A stretch of DNA of 64,000 nt from Pseudomonas citronellolis (GCF_900112375.1 NZ_FOLS01000009.1:144850-208849), one strand, 5' to 3'; numbered from the stretch's first letter, positions 9,095 to 17,257 are shown. The notes: generated by a model from the sequence alone, not told the origin. Numbers and translations are program-made.

Positions 9095-9218
9095 GCCTGC
9101 CGTGCTCCTGTTCCGGTCGCTCGCAATGGCTGCCTATACTAGTCGGCCGCCCGGGCCTGTCACTGTCGGATCGGGCCAGCGCCAGTCGCCAATAGAGCCA
9201 CCAGAACAAGAGCGCACC

Positions 9219-10247
9219 ATGCACGCCCTCGGCTATACCTCCGTACCCGCCCTGCTCAAGTACCTGCGCCAGGCCGAGCACCTCGGCCTGGACGTCGACG
9301 CCGCCCTGCGGGCCGCCGACCTCACCCGCGCACAGCTGGCCGACAACAGCCAGCGCCTGCCCAGCGAAGCCCACGAACGCCTGCTGGGGTATTTCTGCGA
9401 ACACGCCGACGACCCGCTGTTCGGCCTGCACGCCGCACGCTTCGTGCAGCCGGGCTCCTGGAGCGTGCTCGGCTACATCACCATGAACTGCGCCACCCTG
9501 GGCGAGGCGATGAACCGCATCATCCCCTACGAGAAGCTGGTGGGGGACATGGGCGTGAGCCGCGTCGAGCCGGGCGACGGCCACGTGCGCCTGGTCTGGA
9601 ACTGCCGCCACCAGGCCGCCGAGATCCGCCGCCACATGGTGGAGAACGTGCTGGCCTCGTGGCTGCTCTATGCGCGCTGGATCGCCGACTTCGAAGGCTC
9701 GCCCGAGGAAGTCTGGTTCGAGCACGCACAGCCGGCCGGCACCGAGCTGGCCGAGTACGAGCGGCTGTTCGGCTGCCCGGTGCGCTTCGAGAAACCCTGC
9801 AGCGCCCTGTTGGTGCCGCTGCCCCTGCTGGCTTTTCCGCTACGCCAGGCCGACGCCAACCTGCTGCGCACCCTGGAAGAACACGCCCTGGCCATGATGG
9901 CCGAGCTGGACGACGACGAACCGCTGCCGCTACGGGTGAAGAACGCCCTGCGCCTGCTGATGAAGGACGGCCTGCCGCGCAAGGAACGCGTCGCCGAGCG
10001 CTTCGAGATGACCGTGCGCACCCTGCAGCGCCACCTGCAGCAGGCCGGCACCAGCTACCAGCAGATCCTCGACACGCTGCGCCAGGAGCTGGCCGAGCAC
10101 TACCTGCTGCACAGCGACCTGCAGATCCAGGACATCGCCCAGTACCTGGGCTTCACCGAGTCGCGCTCCTTCCACCGCAGCTTCAAGGGCTGGACCGGGG
10201 AGACGCCGGGGGAATACCGCCAGCGCCATCGGCCGGCGGCGGGGTGA
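9219..10247 (+). CDS. AraC-family transcriptional regulator (OruR/PF12625-like N-terminus)
   Basis: A 342-residue regulator with an N-terminal sensing domain (about 15-205; SEAHERLLGYF and FGLHAARFVQPGSWSVLGY are typical of the OruR-type arabinose-binding-like domain) and a C-terminal AraC helix-turn-helix pair (about 240-335; VAERFEMTVRTLQRHLQQAG and IQDIAQYLGFTESRSFHRSFKGWTG). It is divergent from the ADPS-like/GlpD-like/FGGY operon across 124 bp and probably activates it in response to a metabolite. The ATG at 9219 was chosen because it gives the full N-terminal domain; further upstream the frame runs through the neighbouring gene. Its inducer cannot be deduced. Confidence 0.88.
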   Translation: MHALGYTSVPALLKYLRQAEHLGLDVDAALRAADLTRAQLADNSQRLPSEAHERLLGYFCEHADDPLFGLHAARFVQPGSWSVLGYITMNCATLGEAMNRIIPYEKLVGDMGVSRVEPGDGHVRLVWNCRHQAAEIRRHMVENVLASWLLYARWIADFEGSPEEVWFEHAQPAGTELAEYERLFGCPVRFEKPCSALLVPLPLLAFPLRQADANLLRTLEEHALAMMAELDDDEPLPLRVKNALRLLMKDGLPRKERVAERFEMTVRTLQRHLQQAGTSYQQILDTLRQELAEHYLLHSDLQIQDIAQYLGFTESRSFHRSFKGWTGETPGEYRQRHRPAAG

Positions 10248-10320
10248 GTAGATTCGCGGGCAGGTGCCGGGTGTCCCCTGTAGGAGCAACTGTCTTGCCG
10301 GCCGCGCCGGAGTGCTCTTC

Positions 10321-10391
10321 GTAGGATGGGTCGAGCTTGCGAAACCCATGCGGTGGCGGTGATGGGTATCGCTTCGCTCAACCCATCCTAC
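10321..10391. repeat. Paired GTAGGATGGGT palindromes
   Basis: GTAGGATGGGTCGAGC...AAACCCATGCGG is followed by GATGGGTATCGCTTCGCTCAACCCATCCTAC, making an inverted pair with GTAG/CTAC ends. The same arrangement is seen, inverted internally, at 47530-47603. It lies between the convergent araC-type gene and moeA. Confidence 0.7.
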
Positions 10392-10414
10392 GGGGCCTTG
10401 TGTTTGCCGGAGGT

Positions 10415-10643
10415 GTAGGAGCGGGCCCTGCCCGCGATTCGCGCGCAGGGCGCGCTCCTACATGGAATGGTGCGGGTGGGGCGGCATAGGAGTGGATCTC
10501 ATCCGCGAGTCGCGCCGATATCCTCGGCTATCGCGGACAAGGGCCGCGCCTACATTACCGGCGAGCACGGCTTTTCGTAGGAGCGAGCTTGCTCGCGAAC
10601 AGACTCCGCTGCAGGGCTCATTCGCGAGCAAGCTCGCTCCTAC
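10415..10643. repeat. Cluster of three REPINs before moeA
   Basis: Three elements: a short REPIN (10415-10461), a long-type REPIN with spacer CGCGCCGATATCCTCGGCTATCGCGG (10484-10554, with altered ends ATAG and GCCTAC), and a GAGCGAGCTTGCTCGC-type REPIN (10577-10643) with spacer ACAGACTCCGCTGCAGGGCTCA. No gene is visible in the roughly 430 bp between the AraC gene and moeA. Confidence 0.75.
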
Positions 10644-10680
10644 GAAGAGCACACCGGCGCAGCTTGCAAGGCAGTTGTAC

Positions 10681-11895
10681 CTACAACAGCACTTCGCTCA
10701 GGGGAATGAAGGGCACCGTCTCGCCCTCTTCCAGCGTCCGCCCCTCGCGCACTTCCACCAGGCCATCGGCCCAGGCGGCGCTGCGCAGCACGCCGGAGCT
10801 CTGGTTCGGGTAGATCAGCGCACGGCCATTTTCCAGCCGTGCGCGCAGGTATTCGCGGCGGTTGCCGGCGTGCTTCCAGGCGAAGCCGGCGGGCACCTCG
10901 AAGCGCAGCGGCGTCACCGCCTCGACGCCCAGGCGGCGCAGCAGGTAGGGGCGCGCCAGCAGGGCGAAGGTGACCAGGGTGGAGGCCGGGTTGCCCGGCA
11001 GACCGATCACCGGCGTCCCCTGGTAGTGGCCCACGGTCAGCGGCTTGCCCGGCTTGATCGCCAGCTTCCACAGCGCCAGCTCGCCGGCCTCGCGCAGGGC
11101 CGCGCCGAGGAAGTCGGCCTCACCCACGGAAACGCCGCCGGTGGTCAGGATCAGGTCGGCGCCGCCCAGCGAGCCGAGCACTTCGCGGGTCTTCGCCAGG
11201 TCGTCGGGGAGGATGCCGGCATCTCGCACCTCGCAGCCGGAACGCAGCAGCCAGGCCTTCAGCACGGCGCGGTTGCTGTTGTAGATCTGCCCGGTACGCA
11301 GCGGCTGGCCCGGCTCCACCAGTTCGTCGCCGGTGGACAGCAGCGCCACCCGCGGCTTGCGCCGTACGTTCAGCACGGCCTGGCCGAGCGAGGCGGCCAG
11401 GCCCAGTTCGATGGCGCCCAGGCGCGTGCCGGCCGGCAGCACCTGGTCGCCCTGGCGGGTCTCCTGGCCCTGCGGGCGGATGTGCTGGCCGAAGCGCAGC
11501 GCTTCGACGAAGCGCACGCGGCCGTCCGCCAGCACCTCGACGTTTTCCTGCATCTCCACGCAATCCGCGCCATGGGGCACCGGCGCGCCGGTGAAGATGC
11601 GTGCGCAGGTGCCGGGTTGCAGCGGCTCGGGGGCGATGCCGGCAAAAATCTTCTGGCTCACCAGCAGCGGCTCGCCCTGCCAGTCGGCCAGGCGCAGCGC
11701 GTAGCCGTCCATGGCGCTGTTGTCCCAGGGCGGCAGGTCCAGGCCGGCCAACAGCGGCTCGGACAGCACGCGGCCCTCGGCCTCGGCCAGGGGAACCTGT
11801 TCCACTTCCGCGATCGGTGCCTGCGCCGCCAGCGCCATCAGCCGCGCCAGGGCCTCCTCGACCGGCAGCAAGCCGGGCTTGTCGCAGCAGCTCAT
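10681..11895 (-). CDS. moeA: Molybdopterin molybdenumtransferase MoeA
   Basis: A 404-residue cytoplasmic enzyme that inserts molybdate into adenylated molybdopterin, the last step of Moco formation. The N-terminal linker region contains [14 protein letters not shown]; the MoCF-like domain contains [10 protein letters not shown] and [16 protein letters not shown], with the nucleotide/substrate loop [11 protein letters not shown] further on. Length is standard (E. coli MoeA 411). Its ATG overlaps the moaB TGA in ATGA (11892-11895), so it is the second gene of a moaB-moeA operon. A longer open frame upstream lies inside moaB and is not used. mobA is divergent nearby, making a compact Moco cluster. 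In PAO1 numbering the locus is moeA2/moaB2, reflecting paralogues elsewhere. Confidence 0.95.
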   Translation of the reverse strand: MSCCDKPGLLPVEEALARLMALAAQAPIAEVEQVPLAEAEGRVLSEPLLAGLDLPPWDNSAMDGYALRLADWQGEPLLVSQKIFAGIAPEPLQPGTCARIFTGAPVPHGADCVEMQENVEVLADGRVRFVEALRFGQHIRPQGQETRQGDQVLPAGTRLGAIELGLAASLGQAVLNVRRKPRVALLSTGDELVEPGQPLRTGQIYNSNRAVLKAWLLRSGCEVRDAGILPDDLAKTREVLGSLGGADLILTTGGVSVGEADFLGAALREAGELALWKLAIKPGKPLTVGHYQGTPVIGLPGNPASTLVTFALLARPYLLRRLGVEAVTPLRFEVPAGFAWKHAGNRREYLRARLENGRALIYPNQSSGVLRSAAWADGLVEVREGRTLEEGETVPFIPLSEVLL

Positions 11896-12431
11896 CCGCG
11901 GCTCTCGCAGGGCGCGGCCTGCTTCAGGTGCGGCACGAAGTTGCACGGGCGGTGGCGGGCGTCCAGTTGCTCGGCGAGGATGCCGTCCCAGGCGGTGCGG
12001 CAGGCGTTGGTGGAACCCGGCAGGCAGCACACCAGGGTGCCGTTGGCCAGCCCGGCCAGGGCGCGGGACTGCACGGTGGAGGTGCCGATGTCGGCCACCG
12101 AGATCTGCCGGAACAGCTCGCCGAAGCCGTCCACCAGCTTGTCCAGCAGGCAGGTGACCGCCTCCGGGGTGCTGTCGCGGCCGGTGAAGCCGGTGCCGCC
12201 GGTGACCAGCACCACCTGCACCTGCTCCTCGGCGATCCAGGCGGCGACCTGGGCGCGGATGCGGTAGAGGTCGTCCTTCAGCAGCACCCGCGCAGCCAGG
12301 TTGTGCCCGGCAGCGGTGAGGCGGTCGACGAACAGCTGGCCGGAGGTGTCGGTCTCCAGCGTGCGGGTGTCGCTGACGGTGAGCACGGCGATGTTCAGCG
12401 GCACGAATTCGGGCGTGGCCAAATGGCTCAT
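11892..12431 (-). CDS. moaB: Molybdenum cofactor biosynthesis protein MoaB
   Basis: A 179-residue MoCF-domain protein of the MoaB/MogA group, which adenylates molybdopterin before molybdenum insertion. The fold is recognised by [20 protein letters not shown] at the N-terminus, the core [20 protein letters not shown] with the conserved Asp in GRD, and [19 protein letters not shown] at the C-terminal loop. The ATG at 12431 has AAGGA about 8 bp upstream. It overlaps moeA by four bases downstream. On the reverse strand a TATAAC hexamer (12473-12468) is suitably placed as a -10 box; no good -35 is visible. Confidence 0.94.
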   Translation of the reverse strand: MSHLATPEFVPLNIAVLTVSDTRTLETDTSGQLFVDRLTAAGHNLAARVLLKDDLYRIRAQVAAWIAEEQVQVVLVTGGTGFTGRDSTPEAVTCLLDKLVDGFGELFRQISVADIGTSTVQSRALAGLANGTLVCCLPGSTNACRTAWDGILAEQLDARHRPCNFVPHLKQAAPCESRG

Positions 12432-12500
12432 GGACGGTGTCCTTGCTTGAGAGACGGGGATGCCGGTGTTATATCACAGGCCCGTTCCGGAGACCTCGCC

Positions 12501-13088
12501 ATGCCTGACGCCACCCTGCCGCCCTGTTCCGTCCTGCTGCTCGCCGGGGGGCGCGGCCAGCGCATGGGGGGGCGCGACAAGGGCCTGCTGGAATGGCGCG
12601 GGCGGCCCTTGATCAGCTACCTGCGCGAACGCGTGCGCCCGCTGAGCGACGACCTGATCATCTCCTGCAACCGCAACGCCGACATCTACCGGGCCTACGC
12701 CGACCAGTTGGTGCACGACGACACCCCGGACTACCCCGGCCCACTCGCCGGCATCCGCGCCGGCCTGCAGGCCGCCCGCCACCCCTGGCTGCTGGTGCTG
12801 CCCTGCGACGCCCCGCTGTTCGACGAAGAGCTCATCGAACGCCTGCGCCAAGCCGCCGCGGCACATCCAGAGGCACCGCACATGCTGTACGACGGCGACC
12901 ACTGGGAACCGCTGTTCTGCATCCTGCCCAAGGCCCTGGCGCCACAGCTGGAAGCTGCCTGGCAACGCGGCGAGCGCAGCCCGCGCCAGGTCCTGCTGCC
13001 CCTGGGCGCGCGTCCCGTGGCCTGCGCCAAGGGGGACCCCCGTCTGGCCAACCTGAACTCCCCCGAACTGCTGAACGGCCCGAGCTAG
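12501..13088 (+). CDS. mobA: Molybdenum cofactor guanylyltransferase MobA
   Basis: A 195-residue nucleotidyltransferase that links GMP from GTP to Mo-molybdopterin to form the bis-MGD cofactor. The N-terminal [21 protein letters not shown] is the GTP-binding signature; SCNRN and [17 protein letters not shown] are the guanine and Mg-binding parts, and LPCDAPLF holds the catalytic Asp motif. Length matches E. coli MobA (194). The ATG at 12501 starts the canonical N-terminus; the longer open frame upstream overlaps the divergent moaB. It is separated from moaB by 69 bp containing both promoters. The GC-rich alternative frame over this gene encodes nothing recognisable. Confidence 0.95.
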   Translation: MPDATLPPCSVLLLAGGRGQRMGGRDKGLLEWRGRPLISYLRERVRPLSDDLIISCNRNADIYRAYADQLVHDDTPDYPGPLAGIRAGLQAARHPWLLVLPCDAPLFDEELIERLRQAAAAHPEAPHMLYDGDHWEPLFCILPKALAPQLEAAWQRGERSPRQVLLPLGARPVACAKGDPRLANLNSPELLNGPS

Positions 13089-13189
13089 ACAGCCGATACA
13101 CTGTCTTTCGAGAATTTCCCGGGAACTTTGCCACTACTCGCCCAGTCGGACACTCCGAACAAACCTCGATTCGTACAGGAGATATACGA

Positions 13190-13411
13190 ATGATCAATCG
13201 CGCGCTCCCAGCTTTCCTGCTCGTCCTGGGCCTTGGCGCACTCGCTGGCTGCTCCAGCCCCAGCGTCATCACCCTGAACGACGGCCGCGAGATCCAGTCC
13301 GTCGACACGCCCAAGTACGACGACGACACCGGTTTCTATGAATTCGAACAACTGGACGGCAAACGCGTACGCGTGAACAAGGACCAGGTGCGTACCGTCA
13401 AGGATCTCTGA
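13190..13411 (+). CDS. YgdI/YgdR-type small lipoprotein
   Basis: A 73-residue lipoprotein precursor. The signal peptide MINRALPAFLLVLGLGALAG ends in lipobox LAGC with Cys21; residue +2 is Ser, which favours outer-membrane sorting. The mature part (VITLNDGREIQSVDTPKYDDDTGFYEFEQLDGKRVRVNKDQVRTVKDL) is the DUF903/YgdR SH3-like fold found in many Gram-negative lipoproteins of unknown role. The ATG at 13190 has AGGAG with 8-bp spacing (CAGGAGATATACGA). It stands alone between mobA and tRNA-Pro, followed by a strong terminator. Confidence 0.9.
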   Translation: MINRALPAFLLVLGLGALAGCSSPSVITLNDGREIQSVDTPKYDDDTGFYEFEQLDGKRVRVNKDQVRTVKDL

Positions 13412-13432
13412 TCCCCGACCTCCAGCACCAGG

Positions 13433-13475
13433 GCGCCCCGCCGGACTCCGAGTCCCGCGGGGCGTCGGCTTTTTC
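13433..13475 (+). terminator. Rho-independent terminator of the YgdR-type lipoprotein gene
   Basis: Stem GCCCCGC / GCGGGGC around CGGACTCCGAGTCC, followed by GTCGGCTTTTTC. It begins about 20 bp after the lipoprotein stop codon. Confidence 0.75.
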
Positions 13476-13516
13476 GGGGGGCGGAAAATATTTCTGAAAA
13501 AATTTTCGCTAACCCC

Positions 13517-13544
13517 TTGTGCATCAAAAGTTTTTCGGTAGAAT
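13517..13544 (+). promoter_or_regulatory. Sigma-70 promoter of tRNA-Pro
   Basis: TTGTGC, a 16-bp spacer and TAGAAT, followed by a GC-only discriminator (GCGCGCC). This is the layout expected of a stringently controlled stable-RNA promoter; it ends 13 bp before the mature tRNA. Confidence 0.65.
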
Positions 13545-13557
13545 GCGCGCCATCAAA

Positions 13558-13634
13558 CGGAGCGTAGCGCAGCTTGGTAGCGCGTCTCGTTCGGGACGAG
13601 AAGGTCGCTGGTTCGAATCCAGTCGCTCCGACCA
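13558..13634 (+). tRNA. tRNA-Pro (anticodon CGG)
   Basis: A complete 77-nt cloverleaf. The acceptor arm is CGGAGCG/CGCTCCG, the D-arm GCGCAGCTTGGTAGCGC, the anticodon stem TCTCG/CGAGA with loop TTCGGGA (anticodon CGG, reading CCG), and the T-arm GCTGG-TTCGAAT-CCAGT with discriminator A and an encoded CCA. A terminator follows. There is no integrase or att-like duplication beside it, so it is not an occupied integration site here. Confidence 0.97.
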
Positions 13635-13641
13635 ATTCCCG

Positions 13642-13673
13642 AAAAACCCGCCTTAACCGGCGGGTTTTTTATT
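13642..13673 (+). terminator. Rho-independent terminator of tRNA-Pro
   Basis: AAAAACCCGCC, loop TTAA, then GGCGGGTTTTTT, starting 8 bp after the tRNA CCA end. Confidence 0.9.
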
Positions 13674-13753
13674 GCCTGCGATTTTTCCCGGCAGGCATTT
13701 CCCCACCCGCGAATCACGCGCTGGGCGCGCGCCTACATGCTGTCCGGGAGAGC

Positions 13754-13827
13754 GTAGGAGCGGATTTATCCGCGATTCCGCCGGCAAGGCCGGCGCGCAT
13801 GCCATCGCGGACGGAGTCCGCTCCTAC
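13754..13827. repeat. REPIN between tRNA-Pro and the hydroxyacid dehydrogenase gene
   Basis: GTAGGAGCGGATTTATCCGCGAT and an inverted ATCGCGGACGGAGTCCGCTCCTAC flank a GC-rich spacer with its own palindrome (GCCGGCAAGGCCGGC). A diverged single copy precedes it at about 13707-13735. Confidence 0.7.
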
Positions 13828-13839
13828 ACGTGTCTGGCT

Positions 13840-14715
13840 TCAGGCCTGCCCCGAACGGCGCATCGCCACCTGCGCCAGCGCCGCCCAGTCCCGCTCGCCG
13901 TCGCCCTGGGCCACCGCTTCCAGCAGGTTGTCGCGCAGCACGCTGGCGAACGGCAGCGGCACGTGGCGGCTCTGCCCCGCCGCCAGGGCCAGGCCCACGT
14001 CCTTCAGGCCGAGCACCAGGCGGAACGCCGCCGGCTCGTAGCGCTGCTCGGCGATCAGCGCGCCATAGTTGCGGTACACCGGCGCGTTGAACAGGGTGCT
14101 GCCCATGATATCCAGCAACTGCGCCGGCTCCACCCCGAAGCCCTTGGCCAGGGCCGAAGCCTCGCCCATGGCCTCGATGGCGCTGGCGATCATGAAGTTG
14201 CCGGCGATCTTCACCGCCGCCGCGCTCAGGGGAGCGTCGCCCAGCGGCCAGGTCTTCTGCCCCATCAGGTCCAGCAGCGGCTGCACTTCGGCGATGGCCT
14301 CGGCGGGCCCGGCGGCGAGGATGTTGAGCTTGCCAGCCGCGGCCACGTCGGTGCGGCCGAACACCGGCGCGGCGATGAAGGCGACGTCGCGCTGGCGATG
14401 GCGCTCGGCCAGCTCGCCCACCAGGGCCACCGACAGCGTGGCCATGCTCAGGTGGATCAGCCCCGGCCGCGCCGAGTCCAGGGCGCCGCTGTCGAGGAGC
14501 ACCGCACGGGTCGCGGTGTCGTCGGCGAGCATGGAAATCACCACGTCGGCATCGAAGGCCGCGACCGGGTCGGCCGCCGCCAGGCCGCCCAGGGCCAGCA
14601 ATGGCTCCAGCGCCGCCGGCGAGCGGTTCCACAGGTGCACCTGGTGACCGCCGCGGATGAGGTTCGCGGCCATGCCGGCGCCCATGCCGCCAAGACCGAG
14701 GAATCCGATTTTCAT
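13840..14715 (-). CDS. NAD(P)-dependent beta-hydroxyacid dehydrogenase family protein
   Basis: A 291-residue enzyme of the 3-hydroxyisobutyrate / tartronate semialdehyde reductase family. The Rossmann motif FLGLGGMGAGMAANL is at the N-terminus and the conserved lysine of KIAGNFMI is Lys169, the expected general acid/base. The substrate loop usually reading DAPVSGG is IAAPVFGR here, which is closer to the glyoxylate/succinic-semialdehyde reductase (GlyR/GLYR) branch. The ATG at 14715 has GGAGA 8 bp upstream; an earlier in-frame start lacks one. It lies downstream of, and in the same direction as, tetR and the glutaredoxin gene, possibly as a small detoxification unit. The substrate is not determined. 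Confidence 0.85.
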   Translation of the reverse strand: MKIGFLGLGGMGAGMAANLIRGGHQVHLWNRSPAALEPLLALGGLAAADPVAAFDADVVISMLADDTATRAVLLDSGALDSARPGLIHLSMATLSVALVGELAERHRQRDVAFIAAPVFGRTDVAAAGKLNILAAGPAEAIAEVQPLLDLMGQKTWPLGDAPLSAAAVKIAGNFMIASAIEAMGEASALAKGFGVEPAQLLDIMGSTLFNAPVYRNYGALIAEQRYEPAAFRLVLGLKDVGLALAAGQSRHVPLPFASVLRDNLLEAVAQGDGERDWAALAQVAMRRSGQA

Positions 14716-14796
14716 AAGTGCTGTCTCCAACGAAAGGGTACGACAGCGCAAGACTGACACAGAGCAGCGCCAGGCACAGAAACGTCGGAGGAAAAA

Positions 14797-15036
14797 TCAG
14801 CAGCGCAAAAAAGCAGCTACCTGTTCGGCGTCGAACGGCCAGTTCAGCTCCGCTCCCGTGTCACAGCGGCGCAGCACCGGGATGCTGAGGCCGTAGCGCT
14901 CGACCCATTCCTCGCGGTCGGCGATGTCGATCAGTTCCACCAGCAGGCCGTGCTCGACGAAAGGCATCAGCACCGCTTCCGCCACCTCGCACAGGTGGCA
15001 ACCCAGGGTTCCGAACAGTTGGCATTCAGGGCCCAT
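14797..15036 (-). CDS. Glutaredoxin-like protein (DUF836 family)
   Basis: A 79-residue thioredoxin-fold protein with redox motif Cys13-His-Leu-Cys16 (FGTLGCHLCEVAE), the cis-proline region YGLSIPVLRR, and DTGAELNWPFDAEQVAAFL at the end. Such small proteins are expected to reduce disulfides or glutathione mixed disulfides, but DUF836 members are little studied. The ATG at 15036 is preceded by GGAGGAG; the longer frame begins at TTG and overlaps tetR. It starts 14 bp after the tetR stop, so the two are probably co-transcribed. The GST gene across the divergent promoter makes a glutathione-linked role plausible. Confidence 0.82.
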   Translation of the reverse strand: MGPECQLFGTLGCHLCEVAEAVLMPFVEHGLLVELIDIADREEWVERYGLSIPVLRRCDTGAELNWPFDAEQVAAFLRC

Positions 15037-15050
15037 CGTCTCCTCCCCCG

Positions 15051-15617
15051 TCAATGGCCGGCCTGGCGCAGCAAGGTTTCCGCCACCTCGCGCGCTTCCA
15101 GGGCCTGGTCGGCCGGACCGTGCATGTGCGCCATGACCAGCACCCCTTCCAGCAAATATTGCAGCTGCCGCGCCAGCTTGCCCGGTTCGTGCACGCCGAG
15201 GGCCTCCAGTTGGCGACGGAAGAACGCTTCGACGAAGCCCTTGTGCTCGGCGGCCTGGCGGTGGATCGGGTGGCCGCGATCATGGAACTCGGCGGCCGCG
15301 TGGATGAAGGCGCAACCGCTGAAACCGTCCTCGTGCAGGTAGCCGTGCAGGTTGTCGAAGACCGCCAGGATGGCCTCGCGCGGCGCCCGCCGCGGCGCAT
15401 CGCCGAAACGCCGCAAGGTGCGCGCATGGCGTTCCTCCAGGGCGGCCATGATCAGCTCGTCCTTGGACTTGAAGTGCTTGTACAGGGTCATCTTGGCCAC
15501 CCCGGACTCGGCCAGGATGCGGTCGATGCCCGTGGCGTGGTAGCCCTCGCGGTAGAACAGCTCGAGGGCGGTATTGAGCAACTGCTCGCGCTTGCTGGAA
15601 GCCTTGCTGGACGTCAT
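15051..15617 (-). CDS. TetR-family transcriptional repressor
   Basis: A 188-residue regulator. The N-terminal helix-turn-helix covers about residues 8-52 (LLNTALELFYREGYHATGIDRIL, then SGVAKMTLYKHFKSKDELI), and the remainder is a helical ligand-binding domain with TetR_C-type features (GCAFIHAAAEFHDRGHPIHRQAAEHK). The ATG at 15617 has the strong site AGGAGG six bases upstream. The gene is divergent from GST, and an almost perfect palindrome lies inside the GST promoter, so it likely represses GST and itself, with relief by an electrophile or xenobiotic. The ligand is unknown. Confidence 0.9.
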   Translation of the reverse strand: MTSSKASSKREQLLNTALELFYREGYHATGIDRILAESGVAKMTLYKHFKSKDELIMAALEERHARTLRRFGDAPRRAPREAILAVFDNLHGYLHEDGFSGCAFIHAAAEFHDRGHPIHRQAAEHKGFVEAFFRRQLEALGVHEPGKLARQLQYLLEGVLVMAHMHGPADQALEAREVAETLLRQAGH

Positions 15618-15696
15618 GGGCACCTCCTGGGCGGTCATTATGCGCGAGGCGTCGGCGCTCTTGAACCGGCGGGCACGGGATGGCCGTATTTCGAGC

Positions 15697-15726
15697 TTGA
15701 ACTATACAGACTTGTCTGTCTAATAT
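15697..15726 (+). promoter_or_regulatory. GST promoter with embedded TetR operator
   Basis: TTGAAC (15697-15702), an 18-bp spacer and TAATAT (15721-15726) form a good sigma-70 promoter. The palindrome TATACAGAC-TT-GTCTGTCTA (15703-15722; 8 of 9 pairs match) fills the spacer and touches the -10 box, the standard position for a TetR-type operator that blocks RNA polymerase. Confidence 0.75.
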
Positions 15727-15771
15727 TTGCCGGAACCGTTCCCGACAACAACACCCAGCAGGAACACCGCC

Positions 15772-16368
15772 ATGAAACTGCACGACATCCCGCTCTCAGG
15801 AAATGCCTACAAGGTCCGCCTGTTCCTCAGCCTGATCGGCCAGAGCGCCGAGCTGGTCAACGTCGACCTGCGCAGCGGCGTGCACAAGCGCCCCGCCTTC
15901 CTCGCCATCAACCCGCGCGGCCAGGTGCCAGCCCTGGAGGATGGCGATTTCGGCCTGGGCGATTCCCAGGCCATCCTGGTCTACCTGGCGCGCCGCTATG
16001 CCGAGCCGTCCTGGTACCCGCTGGACGCCGAGCCCCAGGGGCGCATCGCCCACTGGCTGAGTTTCGCCGCCAACGAGATCCAGCACGGTCCGGCACAGGC
16101 GAGGGTCATCCAGTTGTTCAAGCGCCCCGGCGACCTCGGCGCAGCCCAGGCCAAGGCGCGCCAGGCCCTGGAACTGCTCGACGGGGAACTGTCGCGGCAT
16201 CCCTGGCTGGCCCGTACGGCCGGGCCGAGCATCGCCGACATCGCGGTCTACCCCTACGTCGCCCTGGCCCCCGAAGGCGGCCTGGACACCACTGCCTACC
16301 CCCACGTGCAGGCCTGGCAGGAACGCATCCGCGCCCTCCCCGGCTACCTCCCCCTGCCCACGCTCTGA
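15772..16368 (+). CDS. Glutathione S-transferase
   Basis: A 198-residue cytosolic GST. The thioredoxin-like N-domain (1-80) has KLHDIPLSGNAYKVRLFLSL with the usual Ser/Asn region and the glutathione-binding LAINPRGQVPALEDGDFGLGDSQAILVYLARRY, where the cis-Pro and the E/D-S pair are visible. The all-helical C-domain ends in RTAGPSIADIAVYPYVALAPEGG (N-capping box). It would conjugate glutathione to electrophiles. The ATG at 15772 follows AGCAGGAA. It is driven by the promoter described at 15697 and is probably repressed by the divergent TetR; the exported metallo-beta-lactamase-fold gene follows after 22 bp and may be in the same transcript. Confidence 0.93.
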   Translation: MKLHDIPLSGNAYKVRLFLSLIGQSAELVNVDLRSGVHKRPAFLAINPRGQVPALEDGDFGLGDSQAILVYLARRYAEPSWYPLDAEPQGRIAHWLSFAANEIQHGPAQARVIQLFKRPGDLGAAQAKARQALELLDGELSRHPWLARTAGPSIADIAVYPYVALAPEGGLDTTAYPHVQAWQERIRALPGYLPLPTL

Positions 16369-16390
16369 GCCGTCGAAAAGGATGCCGAAC

Positions 16391-17257
16391 ATGCGCCTCG
16401 CCAGATGCTTCCTCGCCCTGCTGCTGGGGTTGGCCAGCCTGCCCGGCCACGCCGACGGGCTGCGCTTCGCCCTGGTGCGCACCTCCGGGCTCACCACCCT
16501 CGACGCCCTGACCCTCGCCGACGGCGACTGGACGCGAAAGGTGCGCGTCAACCACACAGCGCTGCTCATCCAGCACCATGCGGCCACGCTGCTGTTCGAC
16601 ACCGGCCTGGGCAGCCAGGCGCAGGCGCAATTCGCCCGGGACATGCCCTGGTGGGACAAGCCGCTGTTCCGTTTCGGCGAGGTGCATCCGGTGCGCGAGC
16701 AACTGGCCGGCAGCGGCATCCGCATCGACCGCATCTACCTGTCCCACGCACACTGGGACCATGCCTCGGCACTGGTGGACTTCCCCGAGGTGCCGGTATG
16801 GGCGCCCTATGCGGAAATCGACTACGCCCACATCGCCACGCCGCCGGCGGTGTTCCCCAGCCAGTTCAGCGCGGCGACGCCCTGGCGGCCCTACGTGTTC
16901 TCGCCCACGCCCTTCCTGGCCTTCGACGAGAGCCTGGACCTGTTCGGCGACGGCAGCCTGGTGCTGGTGCCGATGCCCGGCCACACGCCCGGCTCGGTCG
17001 GCCTGTTCCTCACCCTGGCGGACGGCCGCCGCTTCTTCTTCAGCGGCGACACCAGCTGGCGCCTGGAAGGCTTCAGCGGTCCGCGGCAGAAGTTCTGGGT
17101 CAGCAGCCGCCTGGTGGACCGCGACCGCGGGCAGACCCTGGCGCAACTGGCGAAGGTCCACGAAATGCTCCTGGCGCACCCGGAAATCACCGTGGTCCCG
17201 GCGCACGACGCGCAGGTACAGGACCGCCTCGGCTACTACCCGCATTGGGTGCAATGA
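16391..17257 (+). CDS. Exported metallo-beta-lactamase-fold hydrolase
   Basis: A 288-residue protein with signal peptide MRLARCFLALLLGLASLPGHA, so a periplasmic location is predicted. The metal-binding motif SHAHWDHAS supplies His119, His121, Asp123 and His124; further ligands are in MPGHTPGSVGLF, FSGDTSW and VVPAHDAQ near the C-terminus. The arrangement resembles quorum-quenching-lactonase-like and other general MBL hydrolases rather than antibiotic resistance enzymes, but the substrate cannot be assigned. The ATG at 16391 has AAGGA with 8-bp spacing; the ATG at 16382 has no room for a ribosome site. It follows GST in the same direction. Confidence 0.85.
   Translation: MRLARCFLALLLGLASLPGHADGLRFALVRTSGLTTLDALTLADGDWTRKVRVNHTALLIQHHAATLLFDTGLGSQAQAQFARDMPWWDKPLFRFGEVHPVREQLAGSGIRIDRIYLSHAHWDHASALVDFPEVPVWAPYAEIDYAHIATPPAVFPSQFSAATPWRPYVFSPTPFLAFDESLDLFGDGSLVLVPMPGHTPGSVGLFLTLADGRRFFFSGDTSWRLEGFSGPRQKFWVSSRLVDRDRGQTLAQLAKVHEMLLAHPEITVVPAHDAQVQDRLGYYPHWVQ

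Noticed and set aside
13558..13634. tRNA-Pro as an island attachment site
   Set aside because: No integrase and no duplicated tRNA 3' end within the window; the downstream gene is ordinary core-like DNA.
16391..17257. Beta-lactam resistance metallo-beta-lactamase
   Set aside because: The MBL fold is clear, but the sequence around the ligands fits lactonase/general hydrolase groups, and the position beside GST suggests other chemistry.
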